Positions 11,336-22,540 are shown, counted from the stretch's first letter. The stretch: 64,000 nucleotides of DNA from Siphonodentalium dalli (GCA_032622095.1 CP136065.1:208674151-208738150); one strand, 5' to 3'. Translations and numbers: made by a program. The notes: a model not told the origin generated them from the letters alone.

Positions 11336-12650
11336 ACAGATTATCGGGTTAATATATTATTTCAAATTTTCAATGGTCCGATATATAACATTATACTAGT
11401 AACTCAATACTCATCACACTCAATCAAAAATCATTTATCAAATTATCAACTAAATAAATATAACAAAGTATACAGAAAATTGTTGAAAATAATATATTAA
11501 ATAACTTAAAGTGTCACGTGTGTTGTTTGACAATGTTTGTCAATTGTAATTCTGTAATGTGCTCCAATTTTTTAATTCCAATACATTATGACTCTACATG
11601 ATACTGATAGCTCAGATAGGCCTCATAACTTCATAAAGTGGTGTTAAACACTAATCAATTACTAGTACTAGTAACACACATAATCACTTTAATCGGATCA
11701 ACTAGTCAACATTAATTAAATAAGTTTAATGAAGTTTACATAAATGTATTAATTAATAATATATGCACATGGTTAAAACTTATAAATGAATACATTATTA
11801 TTTGATTAAGTTTTCTGTTTGTTAATCTTGAAATTATAGTTCTTGTTACAATGTTACTTGTTTTAATAAAGCATTTGTTCTCTCTTCCATCACTTGAATG
11901 ATCCTGAAATATTTAAACATACAGTAGTCCCATATCATCTCTAGACATGATCAATACATGGGTTTAATTAATTGCGCACATACATATTACAGCTGTTATA
12001 CAACAGTTGGTTAGTTACATTGTGTCACATAGAAAAAACAAACATGAATGATGCATCAAGTCATTGTGTTTGTCTTTTATATGAGATTCTATATACCTAA
12101 CTAACTGAATTAATTACTCACTCATAATATGGATTGATCATTGTTCAACTATTTTTATAGTAAAGTTGAGCTTCTAATAATAACACTGGGTCAGTTAGTC
12201 TAGTTAGTAGTCTAATAGTATCAAAGTTCACCTATTGTCAAACAGTGTAAAAATATCAATTTATGAATTATATTTAATATATTAAGCATAACTTATAATA
12301 TCAGAACCTGCAAAATAAGCACTAAGGTATTGAAGTAAAGCAAATTAGTCAAAATAGCCAATTTAAGGCTATCTTTAGAGTTTATAAAAAATCAGCCCCA
12401 AAAAAGGTGAGGCAGCCTCGCAAATTATTTAGCGAGGCCTCCTTGGCAGCCTCGCTGTGATTTTGAGAAAGCCGTGCCTGCTTCCACCCAACCTGGCTAC
12501 AATCACCACAGTACTTTACCTTACTCAGACTGGTACTGTTACCAAATTACTTACTGTCATTATTAAAGGAGCCAATGAGAACAACTTGCATGCATGGGAA
12601 CTTGCCCAACAATGCCAAATTAATTAAGGCCTACATTCTGCTTCATTTAT
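11336..12650. other. 3' non-coding part of the transposon, second segment
   Basis: Very AT-rich sequence with many taattaat runs. A small inverted repeat 'gaggcagcctcgc' / 'gcgaggcctcc' occurs at 12,409-12,465. No ORF of interest. Confidence 0.5.
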
Positions 12651-12659
12651 AGTAGAAAT

Positions 12660-12781
12660 ATGGTAAAATGCCATCATTGTGCGCCATCACTATTATTTGG
12701 CACCATCACTATTATTAATAACACCCGAAAATGTGCACCATCACTATTATTTGGCCATCACTATTATTAGGCAGGGGAGAG
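12660..12781 (-). repeat. Right TIR and subterminal repeats of the 6.3-kb transposon
   Basis: Four copies of 'ccatcactattatt' lie between about 12,684 and 12,770, two of them preceded by 'gcrc' and 'ggcac'. They lead into the terminal ggcaggggagag. Spacing is irregular (18-45 bases). They mirror the two copies at the left end. Confidence 0.75.
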
Positions 12782-12783
12782 TA

Positions 12784-13300
12784 GGGCCGACACGTTGAGT
12801 GTGAAGTACATAAGTTTTCCTATATGCTATATACTCAGAACACATGTGGTCTGGAAGGAACTGGTTTAGTCTAGTTCAAACTGTTCCATGATAGAATCAG
12901 CATGTGGTGGATATTGTGCCCTCTAATTTCAATGATGGGAAATTGATATCCCTACTCTATTGGAGTTGGTGATTAATGACGTGTCGATGTGTCAGTATAG
13001 GCACCCTATTTGGTCGATTTTTTGTTCAATTTCAATTTTTTCTGGGCTGAAAACTGAATTTCTCCACCAAAAAAAAAATCACATTTTTATTATTTAAAAA
13101 AAAAACTTTCCAGATTTTGTTTTTCAATTTCATTTTTCTGGGCTGGACAGGGCTGGAAACTTAATTTCTTGATTTTTTTTTTGATTTTTTGATTTTCTCA
13201 AATTTTTTTTTTATTGCTTTTCAGCTCATTTCTCGAAAGAATTTTTTTTTTCTGACCCCCTTGATCTGCAGCATTTGTGATCCACAACTTTGGAAAGCCT
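12784..13300. other. T-rich low-complexity flank
   Basis: From about 13,010 the sequence is dominated by T runs with a repeated 'tttctgggctg' phrase (13,039 and 13,134). No gene is seen. Confidence 0.5.
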
Positions 13301-14150
13301 CTTTTCAAGACGACTTGATAGTTTTCACTCAAATTCAGTATGCATGTGCCTTAGTAAATCACAATTTGATCAAATGGGCTTCATTGGCTGGTAATTATTA
13401 TTGTCATTTTCTGTAATTGGCTGGTAATTAGGGTTCAAATGTCATTTCTGAAAATCTTCTCAGGGCCCACTTGGTCAATTTTTTTCAAATTGGGTGTACA
13501 CGTGCCTTGGGGGATTAAAAGATTAAAAATCAGTTCAGTTAAAATGGGCTTTATTAGTAGATTAGTGGCCAGCGATGGCGTTTCAAATACTATAGGTGAC
13601 ACACCGGTTTGAGATTCTTCTTTTCAAAGGTCTTATCTATATTTTATATTTAAATGTTTATTTATATATTTTTTAAAACTCAGAATATATGATTCGATTG
13701 GGGGGGGGGGGTTCTGGGAGGGTTATTGTCCATGTGAGTTTTTTCTCCATGGTAGGTTTTCTGTTTTTTTAAACAGCTTGGTTGGTAGATTATGGGCTGA
13801 TGATGAGGGTTCAAATCCCATGTTGATCCGAGACTTTGAAATCTTTTTTTCAAGAACCACTCTGTCAACTTTGCTCAAACTTGGTGTGTATATACCTTTG
13901 GTGATATGGCATCCATGTTGTTGAAATAGGCTTGATTGGTTGATTACAGGCTGGTGATGGGGGTTCAAATCCTTTTAGTATCCCAAATATTAAAAAAGTT
14001 TAATGACAAGAACCACCAGGCCGATTTTGCTAAAAATGTGCAGTGTGCTTTGAGTGTTAGGGAATCAATTTTGTTGAAATAGGCTCGATTGGTTAATTAA
14101 CGGGGCTGCCAATTGGGGTTCAAATCCTGTTTGTGATCACAACTTCATCA
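13300..14150 (+). repeat. Tandem array with conserved ggttcaaatcc motif
   Basis: Units of about 150-160 bp each contain a 'ttgattggttgattacaggctggtgatg' like segment, then 'ggggttcaaatcc' (13,807, 13,966 and 14,117, with a weaker copy at 13,432), then 'caagaaccac'. The motif matches the core of an RNA polymerase III B box (GGTTCRANNCC). I find no tRNA fold around it, so this is a tandem repeat with a B-box-like element, not a tRNA gene. Confidence 0.6.
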
Positions 14151-14580
14151 TATATCACAGTTTATCTTATAGTCTATAATTTATTTATGTATGACTGTTA
14201 AATAATCAGGCTCAAATTAGCTTATCATGCAATGAAATAAATATGAAGCTTAAGGCACTATACCATGTCAGGTGAGCGTCCCAGCCGCCCTGGCGTCTCT
14301 AGTGTCAATCAATATGAAATATTACAATTTGTAATATTTTTCTATTCCAGTCCACCACACTCAGAATCAGGATGCTCGGAAATTATTCCATATATGGACG
14401 ACCCGGAACAGCTAGAAAAAGTTCATGTGATGACAACTAATGGGAAGCGATGGGATAAGCGCCACGCATGTAAATACTGTGGGAAATTATTTCCAAAGAT
14501 ACCTCGCCATATGGGGGTGGTTAATGAATTGGACTATCGGTGGGGGAAGAACGATAACTCTAGTTGAAAGTATATAATGG

Positions 14581-15336
14581 ATGTTTAGGGCGAAATTAAT
14601 TCTTTTGGGTCGGACTTTTGGGTCGGTTTCAATGGAGACAGAGAGTGTTAATTCGGCAAATGGTTCTACAGATATTAATCGTAAATTGGACCTTGTTTTA
14701 GAACAATTGCAATCTCATAAGCGAGAATTTAGATCAGAACTGGAAGAAAGCATTAATTCTTTGAGAAATGAATGTGACAGTAGTTTGATGGAAGTCAAAA
14801 GACTGAAAAACGAAAATGAATATAAATGGAAACGAGAGGGGAACCGGTTACAGTATAAATATAATTATGAAATTTTGGAATCGACCAAACAGGCAAAATG
14901 GGCCGTTGAAAATTCGAAATTTGATTATGCAAGTGAATGCATTGGTGGTATTATTGAATCTATTGGTATTAGGAACAAGCACATTAAAATGGCAGATTCT
15001 TCAAAGGGCGGGTGGGAGACAGTGCGCCAATATGTTGATTGCGATGCCGCAGAAGATTCAGATGATCAGTGGAAAATTGAGAGGGCCGATTCGCGCGCAG
15101 TCAGGAACCTCAAAGAACGGAAAGGCAAACGCGTTGTGTCATCTTCGGCTACTAGATCGAAGCCAATTCAAGAATTTCCGTCTTCTCTGAGTTCAGCACC
15201 ATCTGCTGCGACCGGAGAACTCCAATTTCGGAGTAGAAGTGGAAAACTAGGATGCTTCATCTGCGGGTCTTTCTCTCATTGGAAAGCTTCCTGTCCCTTC
15301 CAGCGGAATGCAGCGCCAAAACTCAACACCAACTAG
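14581..15336 (+). CDS. DIRS-type ORF1 (gag-like, CCHC zinc knuckle)
   Basis: An uninterrupted 251-codon ORF. Residues 30-85 form a coiled-coil-like acidic/basic helix. The middle holds RNKHIKMADSS followed by GGWETVRQY and EDSDDQWKIERADSRAVR, a pattern I recognise from ORF1 of DIRS-like elements. The C-terminus has CFICGSFSHWKASC, a C-x2-C-x4-H-x4-C knuckle that would bind nucleic acid. A downstream ATG at 14,632 is an alternative start. It is intact, although the following polymerase is not. The product would be a nucleocapsid-like protein packaging element RNA. Confidence 0.7.
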   Translation: MFRAKLILLGRTFGSVSMETESVNSANGSTDINRKLDLVLEQLQSHKREFRSELEESINSLRNECDSSLMEVKRLKNENEYKWKREGNRLQYKYNYEILESTKQAKWAVENSKFDYASECIGGIIESIGIRNKHIKMADSSKGGWETVRQYVDCDAAEDSDDQWKIERADSRAVRNLKERKGKRVVSSSATRSKPIQEFPSSLSSAPSAATGELQFRSRSGKLGCFICGSFSHWKASCPFQRNAAPKLNTN

Positions 15337-15490
15337 TGATGGCGAGAGTAGCGATGTTTCGTCAGTACTCAAAGTTAAGTATTTAAGTCAACGAACGCCC
15401 AATGCAACTTTAATAAGACAGCAATCATCTGGCAAATGTTTGACTAACACTTATTCTTTATATGAAAGTGGTGAATGAGAAATTATTGTG

Positions 15491-15950
15491 AAAAATCGGC
15501 TCAGGGAGCGAATTTCATTCTGGAGAGAAATTGGGGCCAGTGATGTTATTATTGACGTGTTATGTAACGGGTACCGAATTCCATTCAATCAAGAACCGCC
15601 CGCAATGTATTCGGGTAATAATAAATCAGCACTGAACAATAAAGAATTCGTGCTAAGTGAAATAGACGACCTAGTTTGGAAAGGTCTTATTGTTGAATGT
15701 CCCGTGCAACCGACAGTTGTCAATCCGCTCTGTCGCTATTCAGGCCAATGGGAAGAAAAGGCTTATTTTGGACAAGAGTTACGTAAACAATGTCATCGAA
15801 AAGCGGTCAGTACCACCCCCGTGTACGTGGTACGGCCAAAGCCGATGGTACGACCAAAGCCGAGGAAATGGGAATGTCATTTTCACATATATGATTTGGG
15901 GATATGTTTGTTTCTCATCGTAAAACAGGCATCGAGCATCGTATGTGTAT
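15491..15950 (+). pseudogene. DIRS-type reverse transcriptase, N-terminal fragment
   Basis: The reading starts with FWREIGASDVIIDVLCNGYR, then IPFNQEPPAM, NNKSALNNKEFV, and ECPVQPTVVNPL, the usual opening of DIRS reverse transcriptases. A frame break near 15,745 moves the next conserved block (GKKRLILDKSYVNN) to another frame. Beyond about 15,800 the match fades: a short GC-rich repeat ('cggccaaagccgatggtacg') intrudes and no YxDD box follows. It is a non-functional fragment. Confidence 0.65.
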
Positions 15951-17161
15951 GACCACACGAAGCAGGAGTATTTATCCACCAGTTGTCAATCAGTTTTCCC
16001 AGATCAGACCAATAATTTTTTTTTGGCGAATTTTTTCAATGGTGTTTTTGCTTTTGCTCACTCACATTTTCGAGAACATCCATTCACTAGTATAGTTCCT
16101 GGACTTCCACGCTTCCAAAACAAATGCCGGTATATAGTTGAATCTGTCAATGAAGCATAGGATTTGACAGAATTAAAAAAATCCGTGTCGTTCTCAATAT
16201 CCGCGCGATATGAAGGGACCACTGTCAGTCAAGAAAGATCCGAACGGCACAGACGAAGATGCGACCAAACGCCGAGTTTCTCTGCAGGAAATATGCGTAT
16301 TACTTAAGGAGTTCTGGTGAGTTTTCGAGTGTTTATGTGTATCTGAGACTGATCAATTGGACTGCGAATGACATCGGAAATATGAATCCATAAGATATTC
16401 AAAGGAAAGTGAGAATGAATATGCACATGAAGATGCACATCCAGAGATATTTCCTTGTTTAAATAAGTACCTAGCAGAAATAAAAAGTGTCTCCTCGTCT
16501 AGTTCGAATTCAGTGATAGTTCACGAGGAAGATGCTCTCTCAGAGATAATCCCCAATGTGACCCAGTGTAGTTCGGAAATCCAAGAAATGGACGGCATTT
16601 TATCTGGAGCTACCCCAGTGCAGGCATGTGATTGTACATTAGACCGCATTGTGCTCCAAGATTCTCACAGAGCCAGTAATTTACTATTATCATCAACTTT
16701 CAATGCTCAACTGCCTACTAAATCCATTGTGTCTGAGGATCCTGATAGCACAGTTTCAGACATAGTTGTGAAATGTACCGATAATGAAGAAGGCAGGAAA
16801 TATGATAAAAACCTCATTTTGTTACTATTGTAAGACAGAGAAAACATCAAAAAACATTCTCAGGCATTGGTTGTCAAAGCATGCTGACGAGGATGAAGTC
16901 AAAGAAATTCGAGACAATAAAATAAAAAGTCAAATACTTGTTGTTCGCCTCAGAAACCTTGGTAATCATATCCATAATTTTCAGGTCTTAAAAAGGAAAA
17001 GAGGGACACTTTGTTCGGTATCGACCACCAAATAATAAGACAATCAACCCATATGACTACAAACCTTGTAAATATTGCTATGGCTATATGTCAAAAGTGT
17101 CCATGTGGAAACATTTGTGCCCGTTCCAACCAAAGGGAGAAATCAAAGGAAGACACGTGTC

Positions 17162-19449
17162 AACGAGAGGCCGATCACGATCGGCAGATGTTTAACCCAT
17201 ACCTTGGCGATAGTGATTAGCTATTTTCATAAATCTGTATACCAATTTTTTCATGAGTATAAGACTTTCAACAATTCACAGCTTACTATTAATCAATAGT
17301 TCCCAAGTGGAATCAGACTTATTGGGCAACTTGCTCACATAAACACAATATGACCATGGATATGGCATTAAATTTCAAGATACAATGTCTGTAAACAGCA
17401 GAATATTATTAAATATGGGGTAAATATTTTCAAAACCATTCAATCAATACCAAAATGTATACAGGTGAAGAAATTTATGTGTCATGATTAACCTGGATGA
17501 GATTATAAAAGTTATCGGTGAGAAATATTTGACCAATAAGTAGTCTCAAGAATACCAGCAGCATTATTATTCAGCAGCCCAAATGCAATTGAGTGAATTT
17601 AAAAATAAGATATTTTATCTGATGATGAATATTGGTCAATTGGTGGCTTATAGAAATCCTTACTGAACCTGGTTCAAGGTGAAAGAGATAATTTAATATC
17701 TGCCTATCGGTTATCATGTGTCTATGGAATGGGTTAATTTAATCGCAAAATCCATGCAAGCGAAAAGTGGGCAACTCCAACACAGATACATGTATGTGTT
17801 ATAGAGTGATAAAGCTAAATAACCCAACCACAGTCAGACAGATGCACCATAGCTGTTAAAGATATAATAGTTATGAAATTAAGCACATAACAACTCTATT
17901 TATCTACTTCTTACATTGGAACCCGAGTCATAATATTGTTGTGTTAGCTACATATTAAAAAGATATGAGATCATTGAATTAGAGACCAATCAATACTTGA
18001 ACATCTATACAAGTGATGGGTGTATAGACCTCGATATTAAATGTGATTGATAATGGTTGGATATAAAATATTTTAAAGCAGAATTATTAGATAAATAAAG
18101 GTGAGACATGAGAATGGTCAGATTGAAAATATTAGAGTCATAATATTGGATTGCATACAGTATATCTATGGTTAACTTTATTCTAAGCTGATCATTTGAA
18201 AGATACAATGTCTGTAAACAGCAGAATATCATTAAATATGCAAGGGAAAAGTGGATCACCATCAACCTGGACATAGAATAGGAGCATGATCAGATGGAAA
18301 ACACCAGAAGACCATATGATGTGCGGAGAGGGTTAATAATGTTCAATGATATGATTGATATCATATGATGGAACTATGGAATGGGTGGGTTAATTTATTT
18401 CTAAGTTACAGTGTGAGTGTAAACAAAAATGTTTATAAACAAAAATGTCTGTAAAACATCCCAACAAATAAACAATGGACTATTCCAATTTGTAATTTTG
18501 GAATAGGTGTACATTAACTAATAATGAACCAGTTTCAACAAATGGGTTAACTTAATATTGCACAGAACAGAATAGAGACCCATCCATTAATTATATTCTT
18601 GACAGCCACCTGCAGGCACCAAGGCTATCTAACTCAATCTAGTGCACAGCTAAAATAATAAAACTAATAAGAGAGGCACTGTGGCATGACAACTTCTCTT
18701 AAAATCCCACACTGGCAGGCACAGCTATTAGTTACAGTATCAGATACTTGAATTATAAATGGCCATAACTCTGTTAAAATATATCAGATCAAACCCAAAT
18801 TTGAACTTGATTTGTATTTTGGGGTGAGGATCATATGTATCAAATTTGGTGCTGATCAGATGAAAAATATTTAAGTCTTCACAGCTTGGATGAATTCTAT
18901 TTAAAAACAAGAGTGGAAAGGGTTAACAAAACAATACCAAAATCCATACAGATAAAGAAAGTGCTAACAAAGATCTAGGTAAGAAATATGAGGCAGATCA
19001 TAAGCAAATTGTTTGACTTAGATGCATCAGATAGAATTTGTGTTCAGGGTTAATTATTTTCTAAATGGATCAACTGACCGATACCAAAAGCTATACCGGT
19101 GAGGGGTGTGTCATCATAAACCTACATTTCAATTATGAACAGAATCGGACAAAAAACGCTTTGGTTATTGCATCGGATAGCACATGCCCATGTGTGGATG
19201 CAAAGTGTTAATAATTTCTAAACCGATTAATCGATCTATACCAAAAACTCTACAGGTGAGGGGGTGTGTCATTGTAAACATGCACATGAAATTTGAACAT
19301 GATCCGATAAAAGATACTCCAGTAATCGAATCGGATAGCAAGTGTCTATGGACAGACGGACGGACAGACAGACGGACGGACGGACGACGGATGGTTGATC
19401 CGGACGTTGGCATTATGTGTACCATACATGGTATGGGTACACATAAAAA
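17162..19449 (+). repeat. 2.3-kb dispersed repeat inserted in the recombinase gene
   Basis: The left end (cgagaggccgatcacgatcg, then gcagatgtttaacc) and the right end (ggac-rich tract, then 'tatgtgtaccata' and 'gggtacacataaaaa') both recur at 46,840-47,765. The interior has several degenerate copies of a 'taccaaaa..ctatacaggtgagg..gtgtcat' module (about 17,450, 18,940, 19,082 and 19,238) and one 'ggccataactctgttaaaat' module (18,760-18,860). No ORF is seen. It separates the zinc-finger half of the pseudogene from its recombinase half. Class is unknown; no clear target duplication. Confidence 0.7.
19340..19394 (+). repeat. GGAC-rich simple repeat tail
   Basis: Runs of gacggacggacagacagacgg close to the right end of the 2.3-kb repeat. 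Similar tracts end other repeats at 36.3, 47.7 and 62.3 kb. Confidence 0.8.
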
Positions 19450-21056
19450 CAAGCAATGCTTTGCCCCCCCCCCTCGAAACGACACCATATATAACGAACT
19501 TAACAAGTGGGATGAGATTGGACTCTAAAGGGAAGGTTGCCATTAAAGACTCGCTCATTTTGAAATATGGAGCTCATATGTTATCTAAACATGCCGTCGA
19601 CAAAGAATTATTCGGATACATCAGGGGGGAAATGCGTGCCTTGAGTTCTGTTCTCATTACATGCAGGCAGCTGTCTGGCAACATGAATTGTTGTCTGAGT
19701 GACTTCCTGGTGCCAGCTCAAATTGAGTTACTAAAAAATTCTGCAAAAGACACAGCGGGCTTTACTGTTGACAGTCACGGGAACCATACATTCCGTACCC
19801 CGTCGAATACTGTGAAGGCAGGACAAGTTCTCAAGAAAGCTACGGAAATAAAGTTGTTTGACTGTTTGGAAAAAGGCAACAGCAAAGATGCAGAAGATTG
19901 CAGTTTGTTATTGAAAGTGTTCGATATTAGGTGGTATGAAATATCCTGCAGTGCAATGAGAACACTGGATGAAAGAAAGAGGAATGATGTCCAATTACTC
20001 CCCCTTGTGGCAGATGTAGTGAAACTGAACTCTTATCTCAGTGTTACAGCCAGTGAACTTGTAGACAAATTCATGGAAACAAGAATTGGTATCTACATGG
20101 ACTTGGTCCAGGTAGTTTTAACAAGTATAATAACATTTAATAGGAAGAGGCGGGGGGGGGGGGGTATCGAAAATGAAGCTTGAAGACTGGAATCATAGAC
20201 AGCGAGCCTCTGTAAACAAAGAGTTACTTGTCGATATGAATGAAGTGGAATGTGAAATTCTCAGAATAATGAAGAGAATAGAAATTAGGGGTAAAAGAGG
20301 AAGGACCGTAGCTGTCATAATTACAAAAGACATAGAGACATGGATGGAGGTGTTGGTTGAGAATCGATCAAATTTTATACCAGAGACTAATATATGTTTG
20401 TTCCCAAGCAATAGCTCAGATAACCATTACAGGGGATGTGATGCACTAAGAAAACACGCCATCGAATGTGGAGCAGAAAAACCAAATCTTTTGACTTCTA
20501 CAAGACTCCATAAACATGTAGCCAGCATGGCGCAACTTCTCAATTTGAAACCCAATGAGTTGGATATGTTTGTTGACTTCATGGGCCATGACCTTCGAAT
20601 TCACACCAAATTCTACCGAAAACCATTGGATGTATTGCAAGTAGCAAGAGTCTCTAAGGTGTTCTTGGCTGCAGAGAAAGGAACACTGTGCAACCACTCT
20701 AGAAAGTCGCTTGATGATATCGATCCTAATTTGATCTCGAAGGTATCGGTCAGGATGATATGGTTGACGATGAAGATGAAAATTTAGTGCTTCCAGCTGT
20801 AGTTAATCGCAAGCGGAAACAACCCTTTGACCGTGGAACTGAACACTCTGACCATGGAACTCAACACACGAGGAAGATTTTGAAGAAAAGTTGGACTGAT
20901 AGAGAGAAATATGGCGTTAGAGACTATTTTGCATATGATATCATGTCAAAAAGGCTGCCAGGAAAAGATTTGATCGAGGAATTTATTGAATCGGAGAAAA
21001 TTGATCGACCCTGGAAGCATATCAAGGATTATATACGAAATACCTATATGAAGTGA

Positions 21057-22020
21057 ACCAAATGGTTAATTTGTCCTGTCCGTCAGGCTGTCTGTTCTGT
21101 ACTTTATTTGAGTATGGGTAGAAAATAGGGTGGCAACGGTACAAACCTAATGGTATGATACGTGTCCTGGTATATACATGTACGAATACAGGAGAAGTCG
21201 GCCGCGCGAAGTAAGCCCCATACGAAGACGGCCCCACGCGAAGTCGGACGCAGAGAAGTCGGCCCCATATATAACAAAACCATTGTTCAAAATCATTCTT
21301 TATTCATTTTATGATATGAAATATGAAACTGATAATAATGGTAATGACAAATATAATAATAACAAATTCAACTAGAATGAAACTGAAATTGCACAGCAAT
21401 TTCGATACTTCCATGTTCGCCAATGACGGATATTGTGTCACCTGATAATGCTTCAGTTGTCAGGAGACACATATCAGTATGGTGATGTTATAGCTCATAG
21501 TAATACTCGACAACCACAGATTATATCCACCAAATTCAAAAACAATTTGAGATGCATACCCAAACGCCCGTGCTCCCAAACCGGAAGTGAAATTCGTAAA
21601 GCTATATATATCTTTATAGAGCACATAAGTTGATGCACATAGTGCAGAAAGTCCCAACTCAATATCTCAAGCCGTTCTGAATTTCGTATAAAGAGTGTTA
21701 TTTTATTATTCGGCCCAGAACCACACTTTTTAACCGAAAGTGCGACCCCTAGCATTTTTTGAATGTTGCATAAAACACATACAGACGCAAATAATGGAAC
21801 AAGTCTGAACTCGAAAGGAAATGAAACGAAAGGTGAATTGTACAGCCATCATGTTTAGCGTATCATTCAAACCACGATGAACCGTTGCAGCCCCAGTAGA
21901 AAATATTTTATGAAAGCTGTGCAGTTCTTTATTCTAGGCTTCAAGAACCCTGTTAATCTTTCAAATGAAACCGACGTGGGCCGCCACGTGTGTTGTTTAG
22001 CCATCTAGAGGTCGCAGGAT
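21057..22020. other. No gene seen
   Basis: Contains a short tandem 'cgcgaagtcgg' like run at 21,193-21,270, which reads as an Arg/Pro-rich ORF without a recognisable domain. The remainder is AT-rich. Confidence 0.4.
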
Positions 22021-22540
22021 TGGTCAGATCATCATGAAATTTGTCATGGAGGTCGACATTGACATGTAGATGGGAACGAGTCATTTTGGTATGAATCCGT
22101 CAATAAACATGGCCGCCGTCGGTCATCTTGGATTTCAGTGATAACACTATATAAATCCATAATGCACCCTACAGCATGTACCAATTCACCGATCTTCATG
22201 AAATTTTTCTTGTATCATGACATTGGTATGTAGATAAGAACGGGTCATTTTGGGCTCATTTGCATAAAAAACATGGCCGCTGGCAGCCATCTTGGATTTC
22301 AAAATTGCATCCGTTAGCACGGGCTAGAGGTCACAGCAATGGTCCGATCATTATGAAATTTATCATGGAGGTCGACATTGACCTGTAGATGGGAACGAGT
22401 AATTTTGGCGTGAATCCGTCAATAAACATGGCCGCCATCGGCCATCTTTGATTTCAGTGATAACACTATATAAATGTAGATGCAAATTCAATTCATAGTC
22501 AGTACCACAAGTTAAGCTACTGTGTCATTGACACTTTCAT
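22021..22540 (+). repeat. 'Gccatcttggat' repeat array, copy 1
   Basis: Alternating modules each contain 'aacatggccgcc' and 'gccatcttggatttc', joined by 'atgaaatttgtcatgg', 'gatgggaacgagtcatttt' and 'gtgataacactatataaat' phrases. The array ends with 'cacaagttaagctactgtg', the same ending as the array at 33.0-34.1 kb. Non-coding. Confidence 0.8.

Larger units (their letters stand above)
6488..12781 (+). mobile_element. Complete TA-flanked DDE transposon, 6.3 kb
   Basis: The left end is CTCTCTCCTGCCAAATAAAC and the right end, reverse-complemented, is CTCTCCCCTGCCTAATAATA. The first 23 bases match at 19 positions. Both ends are flanked by TA (6,486-6,487 and 12,782-12,783), the target duplication of the IS630-Tc1-mariner superfamily. 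Inside each end are repeated 'ccatcac[gt]attatt' motifs, likely transposase binding sites. The only large ORF is a DDE transposase at 7,605-9,992. An AATAAA lies at 10,202. A 367-bp palindromic MITE sits inside at 10,965-11,331. The element is long for this superfamily (Tc1 elements are commonly 1-3 kb), mainly because of about 2.8 kb of AT-rich sequence 3' of the gene. Confidence 0.85.
14517..16160 (+). mobile_element. DIRS-like retrotransposon fragment
   Basis: Contains a gag-like ORF with a zinc knuckle (14,581-15,336) followed by the N-terminal part of a DIRS-type reverse transcriptase (from 15,491). The order and motifs are those of DIRS/tyrosine-recombinase retroelements. The catalytic YLDD-type box, RNase H and recombinase are absent, so it is truncated. 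Its left edge lies right after a C2H2 motif of the interrupted gene. The right edge is unclear. I could not see split direct or inverted terminal repeats. Confidence 0.65.
14359..21056 (+). pseudogene. Broken C2H2 plus tyrosine-recombinase-like gene, split by two insertions
   Basis: Pieces of one gene type appear in order. First, a C2H2-like exon (14,359-14,516; CKYCGKLFPKIPRHM). Second, 16,372-17,160 with another zinc-finger-like motif (CYYCKTEKTSKNILRHW), then RLRNLGNHIHNFQVLK and CKYCYGYMSKVSMWKHLC. Third, 19,490-20,170, a helical core-binding-like region. Fourth, 20,173-20,787 with recombinase-like boxes (TSTRLHKHVAS, FMGHDL, KFYRKP). Last, a basic SANT-like tail (SWTDREKYGVRDYF) ending at 21,056. 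A DIRS-like fragment (about 14,517-16,160) and a 2.3-kb repeat (17,162-19,449) interrupt it. Frame breaks occur near 16,805, about 17,025, the G13 run at 20,152 and about 20,755. The family resembles Crypton-type or domesticated recombinase proteins seen in fish and molluscs; that is recollection. Whether the 14.36-kb exon belongs to the same gene is likely but not certain. Confidence 0.65.

Noticed and set aside
13800-14130. tRNA genes suggested by ggttcaaatcc
   Set aside because: No acceptor stem, anticodon arm or A box could be folded around the motif.
16205-16320. Short ORF starting MKGPLSVKKDPNGTDED
   Set aside because: Too short, no family match, lies at the unclear right edge of the DIRS-like fragment.
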